Positions 25,962-36,064 of a DNA stretch of 60,263 nucleotides are shown in pieces. Source of the stretch: Candidatus Schekmanbacteria bacterium (lineage in GTDB: Bacteria > CSSED10-310 > JACPHN01); contig JACPHN010000161.1 in NCBI GenBank assembly GCA_016188575.1, positions 1 to 60,263 of the forward strand. Direction: 5' to 3'. The first letter of the stretch is position 1. Every line of letters begins with the position of its first letter. The notes under the pieces are model-generated. The model saw only the letters and a list, made by a program, of their open reading frames with translations, was not told where the DNA came from and made no database searches. Position numbers and translations under genes: made by a program.

Positions 25962-27248
25962 TTGGCCGGTAACCGATTCCTCAAAGCTTCGAGCAAAATC
26001 GAGCGGTTGCTCACTTCCGCGCTCGCCGCTCAGCGCGGTGACGCGCTTGCTTGGCACCTGGGCTCCCACGACATCGACCTCGTCCTCACGCTCGAAGCCG
26101 TGGCGCCGATCACCTCGGGCTATTCGCCGTCCCACGCCGTCGAGCTGCACCGAGGCGACGCCGCGCTGCGACTGGCCCAAGGGATCACCGCGTCAATTGA
26201 CCGCGACCGCGCCGAGGTCCATCTGGCTTCCGGGGACACCATTCCCAACAAGGACTTCGTCTACCGCTGGCAAGTCGGTAGCCGCCGGCTCCATCACGGC
26301 TTGCTCGTCAACCGCCGCACGGGAATGACGGCGACCCTATCCAGCGAAGAGCTCGAGCGCCTGTCGAGCTCTTCGGACCCGTGGAGCGTGCTCGCCAACG
26401 TTCCAGGAGTGATGTCGGACCGCATCAACTTCAGCAGTAGCGAGAGCGGTCAGGCGAGCAACTTTGCCGGCCACGGGGACGGCGGTGAGAACGCCGTGTG
26501 GAACGTCGACGGCGTCAGTATCACCGATGCCGCCAGCGCGGTCGTGCTCCCCACGAGCTTCGATTTTGATGCCTTTGACGAGGTCGCCGTGACCACGAGC
26601 GGTGCCGGGCCCGCACAGCAGACCGGTGGCGTCGGCGTCAACCTGCTGACGAGGCGCGGCGGGGACGCGCTGGTGGGCTCGGCGAAGATTCGCTTCGGCG
26701 CCGCCGACAGCGACTTGCTGGGCGGGGCGAGCGGCGGGGAGGGGCGGCGGGGGAACCTCGCGGTAACGCTAGGCGGTCCGCTAGTCCGCGGTCGGTACTG
26801 GTTCTGGACCGCTCTTGCGCACCGGCAGGCGCGCGGAGGGACCGCCCCAGGGGTCTTGGGCCGCGGGCAGGACAGCACGGCAACCATAAAGATGAATGGT
26901 CAGCCCGATGCGAACACCAAGCTCACCTTGCTGTCGGCACTGTCCCGGTCCGCCGCGTCCGGAATCAGTGACGCTGCCGGGCGCGATGCGGGCGATGCCG
27001 GCGCGGCGACGCCGGAGCAGTCTGTTCCGATCGAGCAGACCGGCAGGCGTCGCCTCGATGACATCTATTGCCTGGATTTCCGCGTCGCCAACACGCGGGA
27101 GCTCGGGCGAAGCGGCAGCGTGACCGCCGAGCTGACCGTCGCCAACGCCCTGGGTGCACGGCAGGCTCTGCGCCGCGAGCGCCTGATCGGCCGCTCCACG
27201 CTGTGGGACGAGCGAGAGGTGAGTGCGGGACGAACGGTAGGGCTGTAG
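25962..27248 (+). pseudogene. Chimeric remnant: VIT-domain fragment fused to TonB-dependent receptor plug and C-terminus
   Basis: Open for 428 codons from TTG 25962, 42 bp after the M24 stop. Residues about 45-105 (APITSGYSPSHAVEL, DTIPNKDFVYRWQVG) match the end of a VIT domain. From about 125 the text is an Oar-like TonB receptor plug: SDPWSVLANVPGVMSDR, NAVWNVDGVSITDA, VGVNLLTRRGG. After about residue 320 the barrel is missing, and the frame jumps to a receptor C-terminus (RVANTRELGRSGSVTAELTV). No signal peptide is present. This is best explained by two deletions that kept the frame; a functional protein is unlikely. Confidence 0.65.
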
Positions 27249-27373
27249 CTCAGGTACCGCTTTTAGGTCGCGGGCCTCCGACCTCCTCGCTCGACAAGGT
27301 GATGGGAAACTCGATACAGTTGCAAGGCGGAACGACGGACAATGGGACGCTCCAAGAGAAAATCAGCAAGAAA

Positions 27374-27474
27374 TAACGGCGTCGGCGGAATGTGGTTTAC
27401 ACCATGCCGAGTGCAATGCGCGAGGGCACTTGCAAAGGAGCATCACCCGATATGCGGCCGGCGCCAAAATAACC
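27374..27474. repeat. R2 MITE-like repeat, copy a (complete, about 100 bp)
   Basis: The ends CGGCGTCGGCGGAATGTGG and CCGATATGCGGCCGGCGCC are imperfect inverted repeats. The interior includes ACCATGCCGAGTGCAATGCG and AAAGGAGCATCACC, which recur in the copy near 41.2 kb. It fills part of the 320-bp gap 27249-27569, which holds no gene. Confidence 0.65.
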
Positions 27475-27569
27475 GGTCCTCATTGGGAGCACCGTGGCCC
27501 GTCCTCTTGTTGCTCGGGCCGGGCCGCAATCGCTCAGCAACGCCTCCCCCTCGGCGTGTGGCATAGCTC

Positions 27570-28856
27570 GTGGCGGCGTCAGGATCTCGCTCACAACTCG
27601 AAAGCAGCGCTGCGCACCGGCAAATCGACCTCCCAAGCACCACATGGGCGGCGGGGAAGCGCCGCATCGCGCTGGCCATGGAGCGGCTCGACCCGCGCGC
27701 CGGCGGCGCCGAGGCATACGTGATCGCGCTCGCTCGGAAGCTGGTGGCGGCCGGTTGGGAGGTGCATCTGTTCGGGATTCAGTGGGTTGGCGTTCCCGCC
27801 GAAGCCCGCTTCCACCGGATTGCCGTCCCGGCCTGGCTGCCGGCGTGGATACGGGTCCTCTGGTTTGCGCTCGGGCACCGGCGGCGGCTCCGCGGCCACA
27901 GCTTCGACGTCGTCGTCGGCTTCGGCAGAACGATCGCGATGAACGCGTACCAGACCCACTGGGGAGTCCATCGACGTGCCGCCGCTCGGGTGGCGCTGGC
28001 GCGCTCGACCCGACTTTCGCGGACATTGGCCCGCGTGGCCGTCTGGACGACTCCCAAGCACCTCGCGCGCCACTGGATCGAATCCGCCCCGTTTCGGATT
28101 CACCCGCGACCGCTCATCCTGGCAATCTCCGAGCTGATCAGGCGAGATCTCGCCGACGAGCATGGGGTGGACGAGAGCAGCATCCCGCTCGTGTGGAACG
28201 GAGTCGACAGGCAGCGCTTCTCTCCCGCGGTGCGACAGCGCGCGACCGGTGCGCTGCGGCGGCAGTTGGCAACCGCCGCCGGCGATGTCGTCTTTCTCCT
28301 GGTGGCGTACGCGCTGCTGCAGAAGGGTATCTTGCCGTTGATCGAGGCCGTGGCTCGGATGCACCTGGCCGGGCGCGATGGATTCCGCGTGTGGGTGGTG
28401 GGGGCCTCGCCCTCCTGGGTGGTCCGCCGCCGCCTTACCCGCCTGCGGTGCGGGGATCGCTTCCGCTTCGCAGGTCGCACGACGGTCGTCGAGCAGTACT
28501 ACGGCGAGGCCGACGTCCTGGTCCATCCGACCTTTTCGGACGCCTGCCCGCTGGTGATGTTGGAGGCGTTGGCGTGCGGCGTACCGGTCATCACCACGGC
28601 CGCCAACGGCCTGGCGGAGCGGATTGTGGATGGCGCCGAAGGATTCGTCATCCCCAGCCCGCCCGCTCCCCGCGTGCTCGCGGATCGTATGTCGATGCTT
28701 CTCGCCGCGGAGCGGCGGCACGCCATGGCGCTGGCCGCGGCGGCCGCCGGTGCGCTGCTCGATGAGGACACGCAGCACAACTTGGTGCTCGAGCACCTCG
28801 AGCGCCTAGCGGCGCGTCCGCCCGCGGGCTTGACGAAGGCGCCGCGACGCGGTTAG
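27570..28856 (+). CDS. Family 4 glycosyltransferase, WaaG-like
   Basis: 428 residues; the GTG at 27570 is the most upstream start and an internal start is possible, since the fold begins at RRIALAMERLDPRAGGAEAYV (about residue 31). The GT-B fold is clear: acceptor-side GGAEAY loop, VWNGVDRQRF, and the donor-side E-x7-E region DACPLVMLEALACGVPVITT. It probably adds a sugar to the LPS inner core from a nucleotide sugar, at the cytoplasmic face. Context: followed by a membrane protein, waaA and an MsbA-like exporter. Confidence 0.85.
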   Translation: MAASGSRSQLESSAAHRQIDLPSTTWAAGKRRIALAMERLDPRAGGAEAYVIALARKLVAAGWEVHLFGIQWVGVPAEARFHRIAVPAWLPAWIRVLWFALGHRRRLRGHSFDVVVGFGRTIAMNAYQTHWGVHRRAAARVALARSTRLSRTLARVAVWTTPKHLARHWIESAPFRIHPRPLILAISELIRRDLADEHGVDESSIPLVWNGVDRQRFSPAVRQRATGALRRQLATAAGDVVFLLVAYALLQKGILPLIEAVARMHLAGRDGFRVWVVGASPSWVVRRRLTRLRCGDRFRFAGRTTVVEQYYGEADVLVHPTFSDACPLVMLEALACGVPVITTAANGLAERIVDGAEGFVIPSPPAPRVLADRMSMLLAAERRHAMALAAAAAGALLDEDTQHNLVLEHLERLAARPPAGLTKAPRRG

Positions 28857-28905
28857 CGTCAGATGGCCTCAGGTTGGCTGGAACGTGGATTCGGGAGAGC
28901 TCGGA

Positions 28906-29712
28906 GTGGGGCGATTTGTCGAGCTGTGGGTCGTGCTTACCGCGAGCATGGTGGCGGCGCGGCTGGCGCTGGATGTGTGGTGGCGAGGAACGGTGGACCT
29001 CCGGTTCGCGGTCGTCGCCGGAATTGGGGTTATTCCGCTGCTGCAGGCACTCGCATTGGCGATTGGCAGCAGCACCGCCAGGCCCGGCGAAGCGGTCACG
29101 CTGCTGGCGGGTCTCATGCGGCGACGCGCGCAGCGGCTGATGTGGGCAGGATGCCTGCTCGGGCTGGCCGCGCTCGCTATCGCCCCGGCCCGCCTGGCGG
29201 ACCCCGCTGCGGCCTGGCACGATGTGCGTCGCGTCGTTCCCGTCGCGGCCGGAGCGCAACTGCTCGCTGCCGCCACGCTCTTGCGCGGAAAAGCGGGAGG
29301 CCGTGCTTCCGCTCCTTCTGTTGCCGGCGCCGGCCTGCCGCGCCTCGCGCTCCTGCTGACCGGCGTGCTGGGTTCGCTCGCGGGGTCCGGTCTCCTGCTG
29401 TCGCCGGCACCGCTGCGCCGCCTGCCGCTCGTCATACCGATCGCCGTAGGGGGGGCAGCGGGCGTCGCCGTGCTCTGTCTGTTGCCGCGTCTGCGGCGAG
29501 CGTTGTCACCGGAGCGAGTGCTGGCCCTGGACGCGGGCATCCTCGCCGGCGCGACGGCGCTGGCGATCCTGCCGTCCGCCGTCTACCTCAAGGCCGTCCA
29601 CGGAGCCGCGTGGTTCGACCTGCACCTCGCCCTGTTCCTGCTATTCTCGACCTCGCTCCTGTCCGCCGTGATCGGCGGGCGCGGGCCACGCGCCACGGCG
29701 GATCGATCGTGA
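28906..29712 (+). CDS. Hydrophobic membrane protein in LPS gene group
   Basis: About 268 residues from GTG 28906 (GGGAGAG 8 bases upstream); GTG 28885 is an alternative. Seven or so hydrophobic segments are evident, for example LWVVLTASMVAARLALDVWW, FAVVAGIGVIPLLQALALAI, LPLVIPIAVGGAAGVAVLCLL and LHLALFLLFSTSLLSAVI. I do not recognise the family. Its stop overlaps the start of waaA (TGATG), so it is co-translated with Kdo transfer functions and may take part in lipid A or O-chain handling. Confidence 0.6.
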   Translation: MGRFVELWVVLTASMVAARLALDVWWRGTVDLRFAVVAGIGVIPLLQALALAIGSSTARPGEAVTLLAGLMRRRAQRLMWAGCLLGLAALAIAPARLADPAAAWHDVRRVVPVAAGAQLLAAATLLRGKAGGRASAPSVAGAGLPRLALLLTGVLGSLAGSGLLLSPAPLRRLPLVIPIAVGGAAGVAVLCLLPRLRRALSPERVLALDAGILAGATALAILPSAVYLKAVHGAAWFDLHLALFLLFSTSLLSAVIGGRGPRATADRS

Positions 29713-31028
29713 TGCACGCGATTTATTCCGCCCTGGTCTGGACTGTCGTCTGGGGTGTTCTGGTGCCGGTCGCGTGGTGTCGCGCGGCTCTCGGTGCCGA
29801 CCGGCGGGCGCTCCTCGACCAGCGCCTCGGGCGCTGCCTGCCACCTCCCGGCGGGCCCGGCCGGATCGCCATACACGCGGTGTCCGTCGGCGAGCTACGC
29901 GCCGCCGAAGCCCTGATTGTCGCGGTCCGCGCGCAGAACCCGGCCCTTGCGATCGTGCTCACGACCGGTAACCGCGACGCCCTGAGCCTGGCCGAGCTCA
30001 TCCGGCGCCGGCAACCAACCGTATTGTGGACGTCGCTTCTCCCGTGGGATCGGCGCAGGGCCACCGAGCGCTGGGTCCGCAACCTCGGGGTGGGCGTGCT
30101 CGTCGTGATCGAGACCGAGATCTGGCCGAACCTGTTTCGCGCCTGCCGGCGAAACGGGGTGCCGCTATTGGTCGCCAGCGGGCGGATTTACCCACGGGAC
30201 GTTGGGAGGTACAGGCTCTTGCGCTGCTTCTTCGCGCGCGTTCTGGCCGACGTCTCGTGGATTGCAGCGCGCACGGCGGCGGACGCGGACCGTTTTGTTG
30301 CGATTGGGGCGGCCGCGGATCGCGTCGAGGTCGCCGGGGACCTCAAGTGTGACTTCGTGCCGCCCGGCCCCGGCCAGGAGGAGCTCGCGGTCCCTGACGA
30401 CCGTAGGCCCGTGCTCGTTGGCGCTTGCCTGCGCGGCGCCGAGCAGCGCGTGCTCGTCGATACCTGGAAACGCCTTCGCCCGGCGGTGCCCGAGCTGCGC
30501 CTGATCCTCGCCCCGCGTCACCTGGGGGCCGTCCGCTCCACGGCTCGCGGGCTGCGGCAGAACAGGGTGCGCGTCGCCCTCTTGTCCGACAATACCACCG
30601 GCCGACATGCGCCCGCGGCGGGCGGCCCTGACTGCACGTGGGACGTGCTGCTCGTGGACCGCATCGGCACTCTCCCGGAGCTCTACCGTTTTGGGCAGGT
30701 CGTCGTTATCGGGGGCAGCCTGGTATCCCGCGGCGGGCACAATCCACTCGAAGCGGTGCGGTGCGGATGCGCGGTGGTTGTGGGACCCCACGTGGACAAC
30801 TTCCGGGAGCTCGTTGCGACGTTGGAGCGGGCGGGTGGACTCGTCAGAGCCAACCGCAAGAACCTCGATCAGGTGTTGCTGAGCCTCTTCGCGGATCCGG
30901 AGCGGCGCAGCCTGGTCGCGAGCCGGGGAGCCGCCGCGGTGGGACAGCTCTCGGGCCCGGCTCGACGAGTCGCCGCGGAGCTCCTCGCCCGACTGGACTC
31001 CAGTAGGGTCTCGGTGCTCGCGCCGTGA
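29712..31028 (+). CDS. waaA: 3-deoxy-D-manno-octulosonic acid (Kdo) transferase
   Basis: 438 residues, normal WaaA length, from ATG 29712. An N-terminal membrane helix (IYSALVWTVVWGVLVPVAW) is followed by family motifs: IAIHAVSVGELRAAEALI with the catalytic Glu, VVIETEIWPNL, and VVIGGSLVSRGGHNPLEA near the C-terminus. It transfers Kdo from CMP-Kdo to lipid IVA at the inner membrane, showing that the organism makes LPS. The stop overlaps the next gene's GTG (GTGA). Confidence 0.95.
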   Translation: MHAIYSALVWTVVWGVLVPVAWCRAALGADRRALLDQRLGRCLPPPGGPGRIAIHAVSVGELRAAEALIVAVRAQNPALAIVLTTGNRDALSLAELIRRRQPTVLWTSLLPWDRRRATERWVRNLGVGVLVVIETEIWPNLFRACRRNGVPLLVASGRIYPRDVGRYRLLRCFFARVLADVSWIAARTAADADRFVAIGAAADRVEVAGDLKCDFVPPGPGQEELAVPDDRRPVLVGACLRGAEQRVLVDTWKRLRPAVPELRLILAPRHLGAVRSTARGLRQNRVRVALLSDNTTGRHAPAAGGPDCTWDVLLVDRIGTLPELYRFGQVVVIGGSLVSRGGHNPLEAVRCGCAVVVGPHVDNFRELVATLERAGGLVRANRKNLDQVLLSLFADPERRSLVASRGAAAVGQLSGPARRVAAELLARLDSSRVSVLAP

Positions 31029-32752
31029 CGAGTCGTCCGCATACGTTCCACCGCCTGCTGCGCCTGATGTGGCGCCGTTCGAGCCTGTACGCGCTGCTCC
31101 TCACCGCCTTCGTTACCGCGTGCCGGTTGTACCTCACCTGGGTCCTGAAGCGCTGGTGCGACGCTCTGGTCGCCGCGGGCGGCCCGGCGCTTTTGACCGG
31201 GGAGCTCGTTCTGGTCGTCTCCGGGGCGGCGGTGATGGTGGCGGCGATCTTTGGCTCGGAGTACTGGATGGCGCGGGCCGGCCTCGACCTGCAGCGCTGC
31301 GCCCGCAATCTGGCGGTCATGGGTTTCCTGCGCTCGGGGGCGGCTCCTGGCACGGCTTGTGGGCAGGCGGAGCTGCTCTCGCGCGTCCTGAACGACGGTG
31401 AGGTCCTGACGGCTGCGTCCAACCAGCTCTTGCGGCACGCTGTCGGCAACGGGTTGCTCGTCGTCGGCTGCGTGGCCATGATGTTCGTCCTTCAGCCGGT
31501 GACCACGGTCGTGCTGGCCGTCTCCGTTCCCGCCGTCATTGTGCTCGCTGTCCGCGTCGGCAGGCGAGCGCGCCGGGTCGCTGACGCGGCGCAGGCGGAA
31601 ATCGCGACGCTCTCGCGCACCGCCAATGAGATCGCCCGGTTCGGCGGTGCCATCCGCAACTTCGGCGCCGAAGCCGCGGAAGGCCGACGGTTCGCGGCCT
31701 CCAACGGCCGCTACGCTGCTCACGTCGCCACCTACAAGTGGTGGGCGAGCCTGCTCGTGGCGCTTACCTGGCTTTTCGGTATGCTGCTCGCGCTGGCCAT
31801 GGCACTGGGATATCTCTGGGTCTTTCAGAAACGAGCGTCTCCAGGTGCCCTGCTCGCCTTTGCGCTGTACGGCTTTCAGGCCGTGGAGCCATATCGCGCG
31901 CTCGCGGCCATACACGCGGAGATGCAGCGCGTGCTGGCAGCCGCGGCGCGAGTTTTCGCGGTGGCGGACTTACCCCCGCTCTCGACGCTGCTCCCGGCTC
32001 ACCGCCTGCCGGTCGCGAATACCGGCCTGGCGGTTACCGGCCTGTTTTTTGCCTATACGCCGCAGGCACCGGTACTGGCGAACATCGCGTTCGCCGTCGC
32101 CCCCCGCGAGTCGGTCGGCATCGTCGCCGCCAGCGGAGCCGGGAAGACGACGCTGGCCAACGTCTTGCGCGGGCTCCTGGAACCGGCCCAGGGCGAGATT
32201 CGGCTTGCGGGCCGGGACTACCGCGACCTCGGCATCCCCACCGTGCGCAGAAACGTCCTGGTTGTTGATCAGGAGCCCATCCTGTTCGGCGAGACGCTGC
32301 GATTCAACATCGGTTTTGGATCGCCGGAGGCGCCGGAGGAGCGCGTGCGCTTCGCCGTCGAGGCGCTGGGGCTCGGCGCGCTGGCGGCGGCCTCCCCGTG
32401 CGGACTGGACACGCCGCTTTCGGACTTCGGCCTGGAGCTGTCCGGAGGTCAGAAGCAACGCGTATGTCTGGCCAGGGCTGTGCTTCGCGAACCGGCAGTC
32501 CTCATTCTGGACGAGGCGACGAGCGCTCTGGACACCGAGGCGGAGTCAGAAATCTTTTCGCGGCTGGCAGGCTGGCTGGCGGAGCGCACGGTCATTGTAA
32601 TGTCCCATCGCTGGTCCACCGTGCGGCGATTCGCTCGCGTGCTGGTGCTGGCGGATGGGCAAGTGCTCGAAGACGGTTCGCCGGAGGAGCTCGCGCAGCG
32701 ACCGGGGTTACTGCGGCGCCTCCTCGGTGACCAGCTTGGCCAGAGCGCTTGA
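31025..32752 (+). CDS. MsbA-like ABC exporter (fused permease and ATPase)
   Basis: 575 residues from GTG 31025. Six transmembrane segments precede an ATP-binding domain with Walker A ASGAGKTT, signature LSGGQKQR, Walker B AVLILDEATSALD, and H-loop MSHR. Length and domain order match homodimeric lipid exporters. The overlap with waaA suggests export of newly made lipid A-core across the inner membrane, but the substrate is inferred from context only. The 3' end overlaps a truncated gene on the other strand by 45 bp. Confidence 0.88.
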   Translation: MTSRPHTFHRLLRLMWRRSSLYALLLTAFVTACRLYLTWVLKRWCDALVAAGGPALLTGELVLVVSGAAVMVAAIFGSEYWMARAGLDLQRCARNLAVMGFLRSGAAPGTACGQAELLSRVLNDGEVLTAASNQLLRHAVGNGLLVVGCVAMMFVLQPVTTVVLAVSVPAVIVLAVRVGRRARRVADAAQAEIATLSRTANEIARFGGAIRNFGAEAAEGRRFAASNGRYAAHVATYKWWASLLVALTWLFGMLLALAMALGYLWVFQKRASPGALLAFALYGFQAVEPYRALAAIHAEMQRVLAAAARVFAVADLPPLSTLLPAHRLPVANTGLAVTGLFFAYTPQAPVLANIAFAVAPRESVGIVAASGAGKTTLANVLRGLLEPAQGEIRLAGRDYRDLGIPTVRRNVLVVDQEPILFGETLRFNIGFGSPEAPEERVRFAVEALGLGALAAASPCGLDTPLSDFGLELSGGQKQRVCLARAVLREPAVLILDEATSALDTEAESEIFSRLAGWLAERTVIVMSHRWSTVRRFARVLVLADGQVLEDGSPEELAQRPGLLRRLLGDQLGQSA

Positions 32753-33073
32753 CCGCATCACCGCCGCGAACCGGCGGCAGTTGCCGGAATAGGTGCGGCG
32801 TATCCGGTCACCTGCCCGCGCATGCGCGGCCAGCACCCCGAGCATCTCGTCATGCCAGAACGCACCGACGAACGGCTGCCGCGACACCCGCAGCGCATCC
32901 AGGCCCTCGCGCCCTTCACTTCGCATGCGCCAACTCAGGCAAAGCGCGCGCAGCGCGACCGAACACCCCGCGACCAAGTCGCGTAGACGCCACTCCGACC
33001 ACCTCCCGCGCACCGCGGCCCGGATCGCCGTTTGTGCGGCGATCGCGACCTGTGGGGTGCGCGGGCGGGGCAA
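32708..33073 (-). pseudogene. DUF374/LPLAT-like acyltransferase, N-terminal fragment
   Basis: 121 codons. About the first 85 residues resemble the start of DUF374 lysophospholipid acyltransferases: SEGREGLDALRVSRQPFVGAFWHDEMLGVLAAHA, where FWH includes the catalytic-type His. After that the sequence diverges and stops, while the family is about 220 residues long. The lost part is replaced by the 3' end of the MsbA-like gene on the opposite strand, so the gene appears cut by a rearrangement. A TTG start is used in this model and is uncertain. Confidence 0.5.
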
Positions 33074-33086
33074 ACGAGCCTTCGTT

Positions 33087-35918
33087 TCAGGGCCGGTTCA
33101 GCGGCCGCAGGTACCGTCTCAGGCCGCGAAGCACCCCCGCAAGCCCGGCGCCGAGCACCCCCAGGAGCGCCCAGCTCGCGGCCACGGGCACCTCCGACCA
33201 GTCGGCGGGCTTGCTCGATGAGCTCGACGGCGCCTCGGGATCCGCTTCGCCGTCGCCATCGACATCGAACACCAGGCGCACCCCACCCGCGCCCCCCTCG
33301 ACCACCGGGCAGTAGACGTCTGCGCCTGCCGCCACCCGTGCACACGGCGGCGCCTCCAGGAGGAGCGCGGCGGGAATGCCGATGTAATCGATGGTCCCAT
33401 CTTCGTCCATGTCGGTACCGAACATGGTGAGATCGAGAGCGGCAGAACCGGACTTCTCGAAGTGCAGACCATCGAAGAACGTATCGCCGTCAGCATCCGT
33501 GCCGCTGAGGCGCACCGCTGCAGCGCGCGCCGTGTTCTGGTCGAGGTAGCCTGAAAGCTCCATGAAGCCGCCTCCGGTGTCCCAGCCGGTGATATTGATC
33601 CGGCGATTGTTCGAGGCGAGGAGAAGCGTGTCGAACCGACCAGATGCCTCGTCGCAGGCGGTTACGGCGCTGGTGTCGACCAGGCGCACCTCGTTAGACC
33701 CCTCGGGAGCGCACTGCTGCCAGGGGTTGACGAGCTCGGCCAGATTTTTGGATTTGTCCTTCCATCTGAAGTAGATCGGCGGCTCTCCGGCGCTGGGGTG
33801 GCGATCGCCATCGAGGTCGACGAAGCAGGGGCAGGTTCCTGTGGCGCTGTCGGGAGGTCCGATCATACAGTTGCCGCCAGCCACGACGTTGGGAGTCGGA
33901 GTCGGTGTCCACGCCGGGTCAGGTGTGGGTGTCGGCGTTGGCTCCGCCATGGTGAACTGCGCCACCCCGCCCTTCCCGTCCCAGGTCGAGGCGAATAGCG
34001 TCGCGGGAGAACCGCCGCTGACCTCCACTCCGCCCACCCATGGGTCGTCAGGAGGAGCGCCTACGCGCTCCCACGTGTCTCCTCCGTCGGCGGTCCTCCA
34101 GACCCCTCCGGATTCGTTGCGCGCCGCCACGTACAGGATCGACGAATCGGCCGGATGGAATAGGAGATCAGCGATGCCGAGAAACAGTGCTCCGCCTGGT
34201 GCAACGGATGTCCAAGTGTCGCCCGAATTCGTGCTGCGGTGCAGCGCGCCCCAGCCGCCGGCGAAAACGGTGGTCGGTGCCGTGGGGTTCACCGCCAGCG
34301 ACAAGATGCTGTCCCCTCCCAGGCCGTCGGACTTCAACGTCCACGATTGGCCACCGTCCGTGCTGCGGTACACGCCGGAGCCCGCGCCCAGATAGACGAT
34401 CTGTGAGGTGGTCGGGTCGAAGGCAAAGTCGCTTAGCGACCACTCGTTATCGGCCAGACCCGTGCTCGATTCCACCCAGGAGCTTCCGCCATCCGTGCTG
34501 CGGTACGCGCCGTAATAGGTCGACCCGCCGAGAATGGTGGCCGGCGACTTCGGGTCGATCTCGACCGATTGAAAGCTCTTGCCGGAAACGACACCCGTGG
34601 TCGTGATTCTTGCCCAGGTCGTGCCCGCGTCCGTCGACTTCCAAATCCCCGCCACCTGGGCCAGGTAGAGAGTGTTCGGGTTGGTGGCGTCGAGCGCAAG
34701 CTGTCTGCCAGCCACAATTTGGGTACCGCCGCTGTCCGCCGGTCGCGTCCAGGACTCGCCGGCGTCCGTCGAGCGGAAGATACCCCCATCGTCGCCGGAA
34801 GCGTAGACAGTTCCGGGCGCCGTGGGGTCGGCGACCATGGCGTTGAACACGTCGTCTTTGACGCCGGCGCTGGCTGCAGCCCAGCTTGCTCCACCGTCCG
34901 TGCTCTTGCTCGCCCAGCCCGCGTCGGTTCCGGCAAAGAGCGTCTGAGCGCTCGCGGGATCGACAGCAAGTGAATCGACGTCCGTGTCCGGTAGCCCGGC
35001 GGAGAGGTCTGTCCAGGTGGTGCCTCCGTCCGTGGTGCTGAACAGCCCGGCATTCGTCCCTACGAAAAGCCCATCGGCGTCGCTCGGATGCGCCGCCATG
35101 GGCACCTTGCTCGAGACCGCACCGGGAAACGCCCCAGGCGTCAAGTCCCAGGTTTCGCCGGCATTGGTGCTCGTGTAGATGCCGTAGCCGTTCACGGCGG
35201 CGAAGGTCACATAGGGCGGCATCAGGCTCGGCTGAATAGCGGCGGTCGTTTGCTGGGGAAGTGTCGCGACGGGGCCTGTCCAGGATTGGCCGCCATCAGT
35301 CGACCGGAACATTCCGCCAAACGTTCCGGCGAGCACGATCTGCGGCGACTGTGGATCGACGGCAAGCGAGTTGATGAACGAGCTCGTGAGACCCGAGGAC
35401 GCCGAGGCCCATTGCTCGCCGCCGTCCGTAGTCTTGAAGATGCCGTTTCCAGTACCCGCATATAGCGTGGCCGGGTGCGCGCTGTCGATTGCCAGCGCCT
35501 TCATCAGGACATCCGTCAATCCCTCTGTAATGGATCGCCACGTGCGGCCGCTGTCCGTCGTCTTGAAGAGCCCGTTCCCCGCCGCGTAGACGACGCCGGC
35601 CGTCAGCGGGTCAGCGACAATCGCCACGGCCGGGTATGACCGCCAGGATTCGATGGCCTGGCGCTGCCACGTCGCGCCGCCATCCATGCTGATGTACAAG
35701 CTATTCCCTCCACCCCAGATCTGCTCGGAACAGTGTGGGTCGACGACTAGCACGGTTGACAGCCCGAAAGACGGTCCGCTCGATGTCCAGGTGAATAATC
35801 CGGCATCGGCGGAGCGGATTGCGGGGCCTGGCGCCGCCCAGAGCAGCACGAGAAGGACGACAAGGCGAAAACCCGAAAGGCGATATCGCGAGGCTGCCAC
35901 CCGGCGCGACACGTGCAT
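33087..35918 (-). CDS. Large secreted BNR/sortilin-type repeat protein with C-terminal anchor
   Basis: 943 residues from ATG 35918, chosen because a signal peptide follows (FRLVVLLVLLWAAPGPAIRSADA) and AAGGGGGG lies upstream. More than ten repeats with the Asp-box-like core STDGGxSWT (also SADGG, TTDGGTTW) form a multi-bladed propeller as in VPS10/sialidase-like proteins. A PTPTPTPDP linker, a Cys-containing domain (ASGRFDTLLLASNNRRINITG), then EVPVAASWALLGVLGAGLAG and a basic end form a CTERM-like tail. The exact function is unknown; extracellular binding is likely. Confidence 0.8.
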   Translation of the reverse strand: MHVSRRVAASRYRLSGFRLVVLLVLLWAAPGPAIRSADAGLFTWTSSGPSFGLSTVLVVDPHCSEQIWGGGNSLYISMDGGATWQRQAIESWRSYPAVAIVADPLTAGVVYAAGNGLFKTTDSGRTWRSITEGLTDVLMKALAIDSAHPATLYAGTGNGIFKTTDGGEQWASASSGLTSSFINSLAVDPQSPQIVLAGTFGGMFRSTDGGQSWTGPVATLPQQTTAAIQPSLMPPYVTFAAVNGYGIYTSTNAGETWDLTPGAFPGAVSSKVPMAAHPSDADGLFVGTNAGLFSTTDGGTTWTDLSAGLPDTDVDSLAVDPASAQTLFAGTDAGWASKSTDGGASWAAASAGVKDDVFNAMVADPTAPGTVYASGDDGGIFRSTDAGESWTRPADSGGTQIVAGRQLALDATNPNTLYLAQVAGIWKSTDAGTTWARITTTGVVSGKSFQSVEIDPKSPATILGGSTYYGAYRSTDGGSSWVESSTGLADNEWSLSDFAFDPTTSQIVYLGAGSGVYRSTDGGQSWTLKSDGLGGDSILSLAVNPTAPTTVFAGGWGALHRSTNSGDTWTSVAPGGALFLGIADLLFHPADSSILYVAARNESGGVWRTADGGDTWERVGAPPDDPWVGGVEVSGGSPATLFASTWDGKGGVAQFTMAEPTPTPTPDPAWTPTPTPNVVAGGNCMIGPPDSATGTCPCFVDLDGDRHPSAGEPPIYFRWKDKSKNLAELVNPWQQCAPEGSNEVRLVDTSAVTACDEASGRFDTLLLASNNRRINITGWDTGGGFMELSGYLDQNTARAAAVRLSGTDADGDTFFDGLHFEKSGSAALDLTMFGTDMDEDGTIDYIGIPAALLLEAPPCARVAAGADVYCPVVEGGAGGVRLVFDVDGDGEADPEAPSSSSSKPADWSEVPVAASWALLGVLGAGLAGVLRGLRRYLRPLNRP

Positions 35919-36064
35919 GAAGACCCCCCTTTTCTCTCGCTGCCTGGCGCTGTCTTCCATTTCCGGAGCACGTGCTGGCAGCAGGGCCGAGAATACTGTC
36001 GAACGAGCGCGACCCAGGCGAGTATTGCGCGAGTCTACAACCCCGTCAATGCCGTGCTTGCTAT

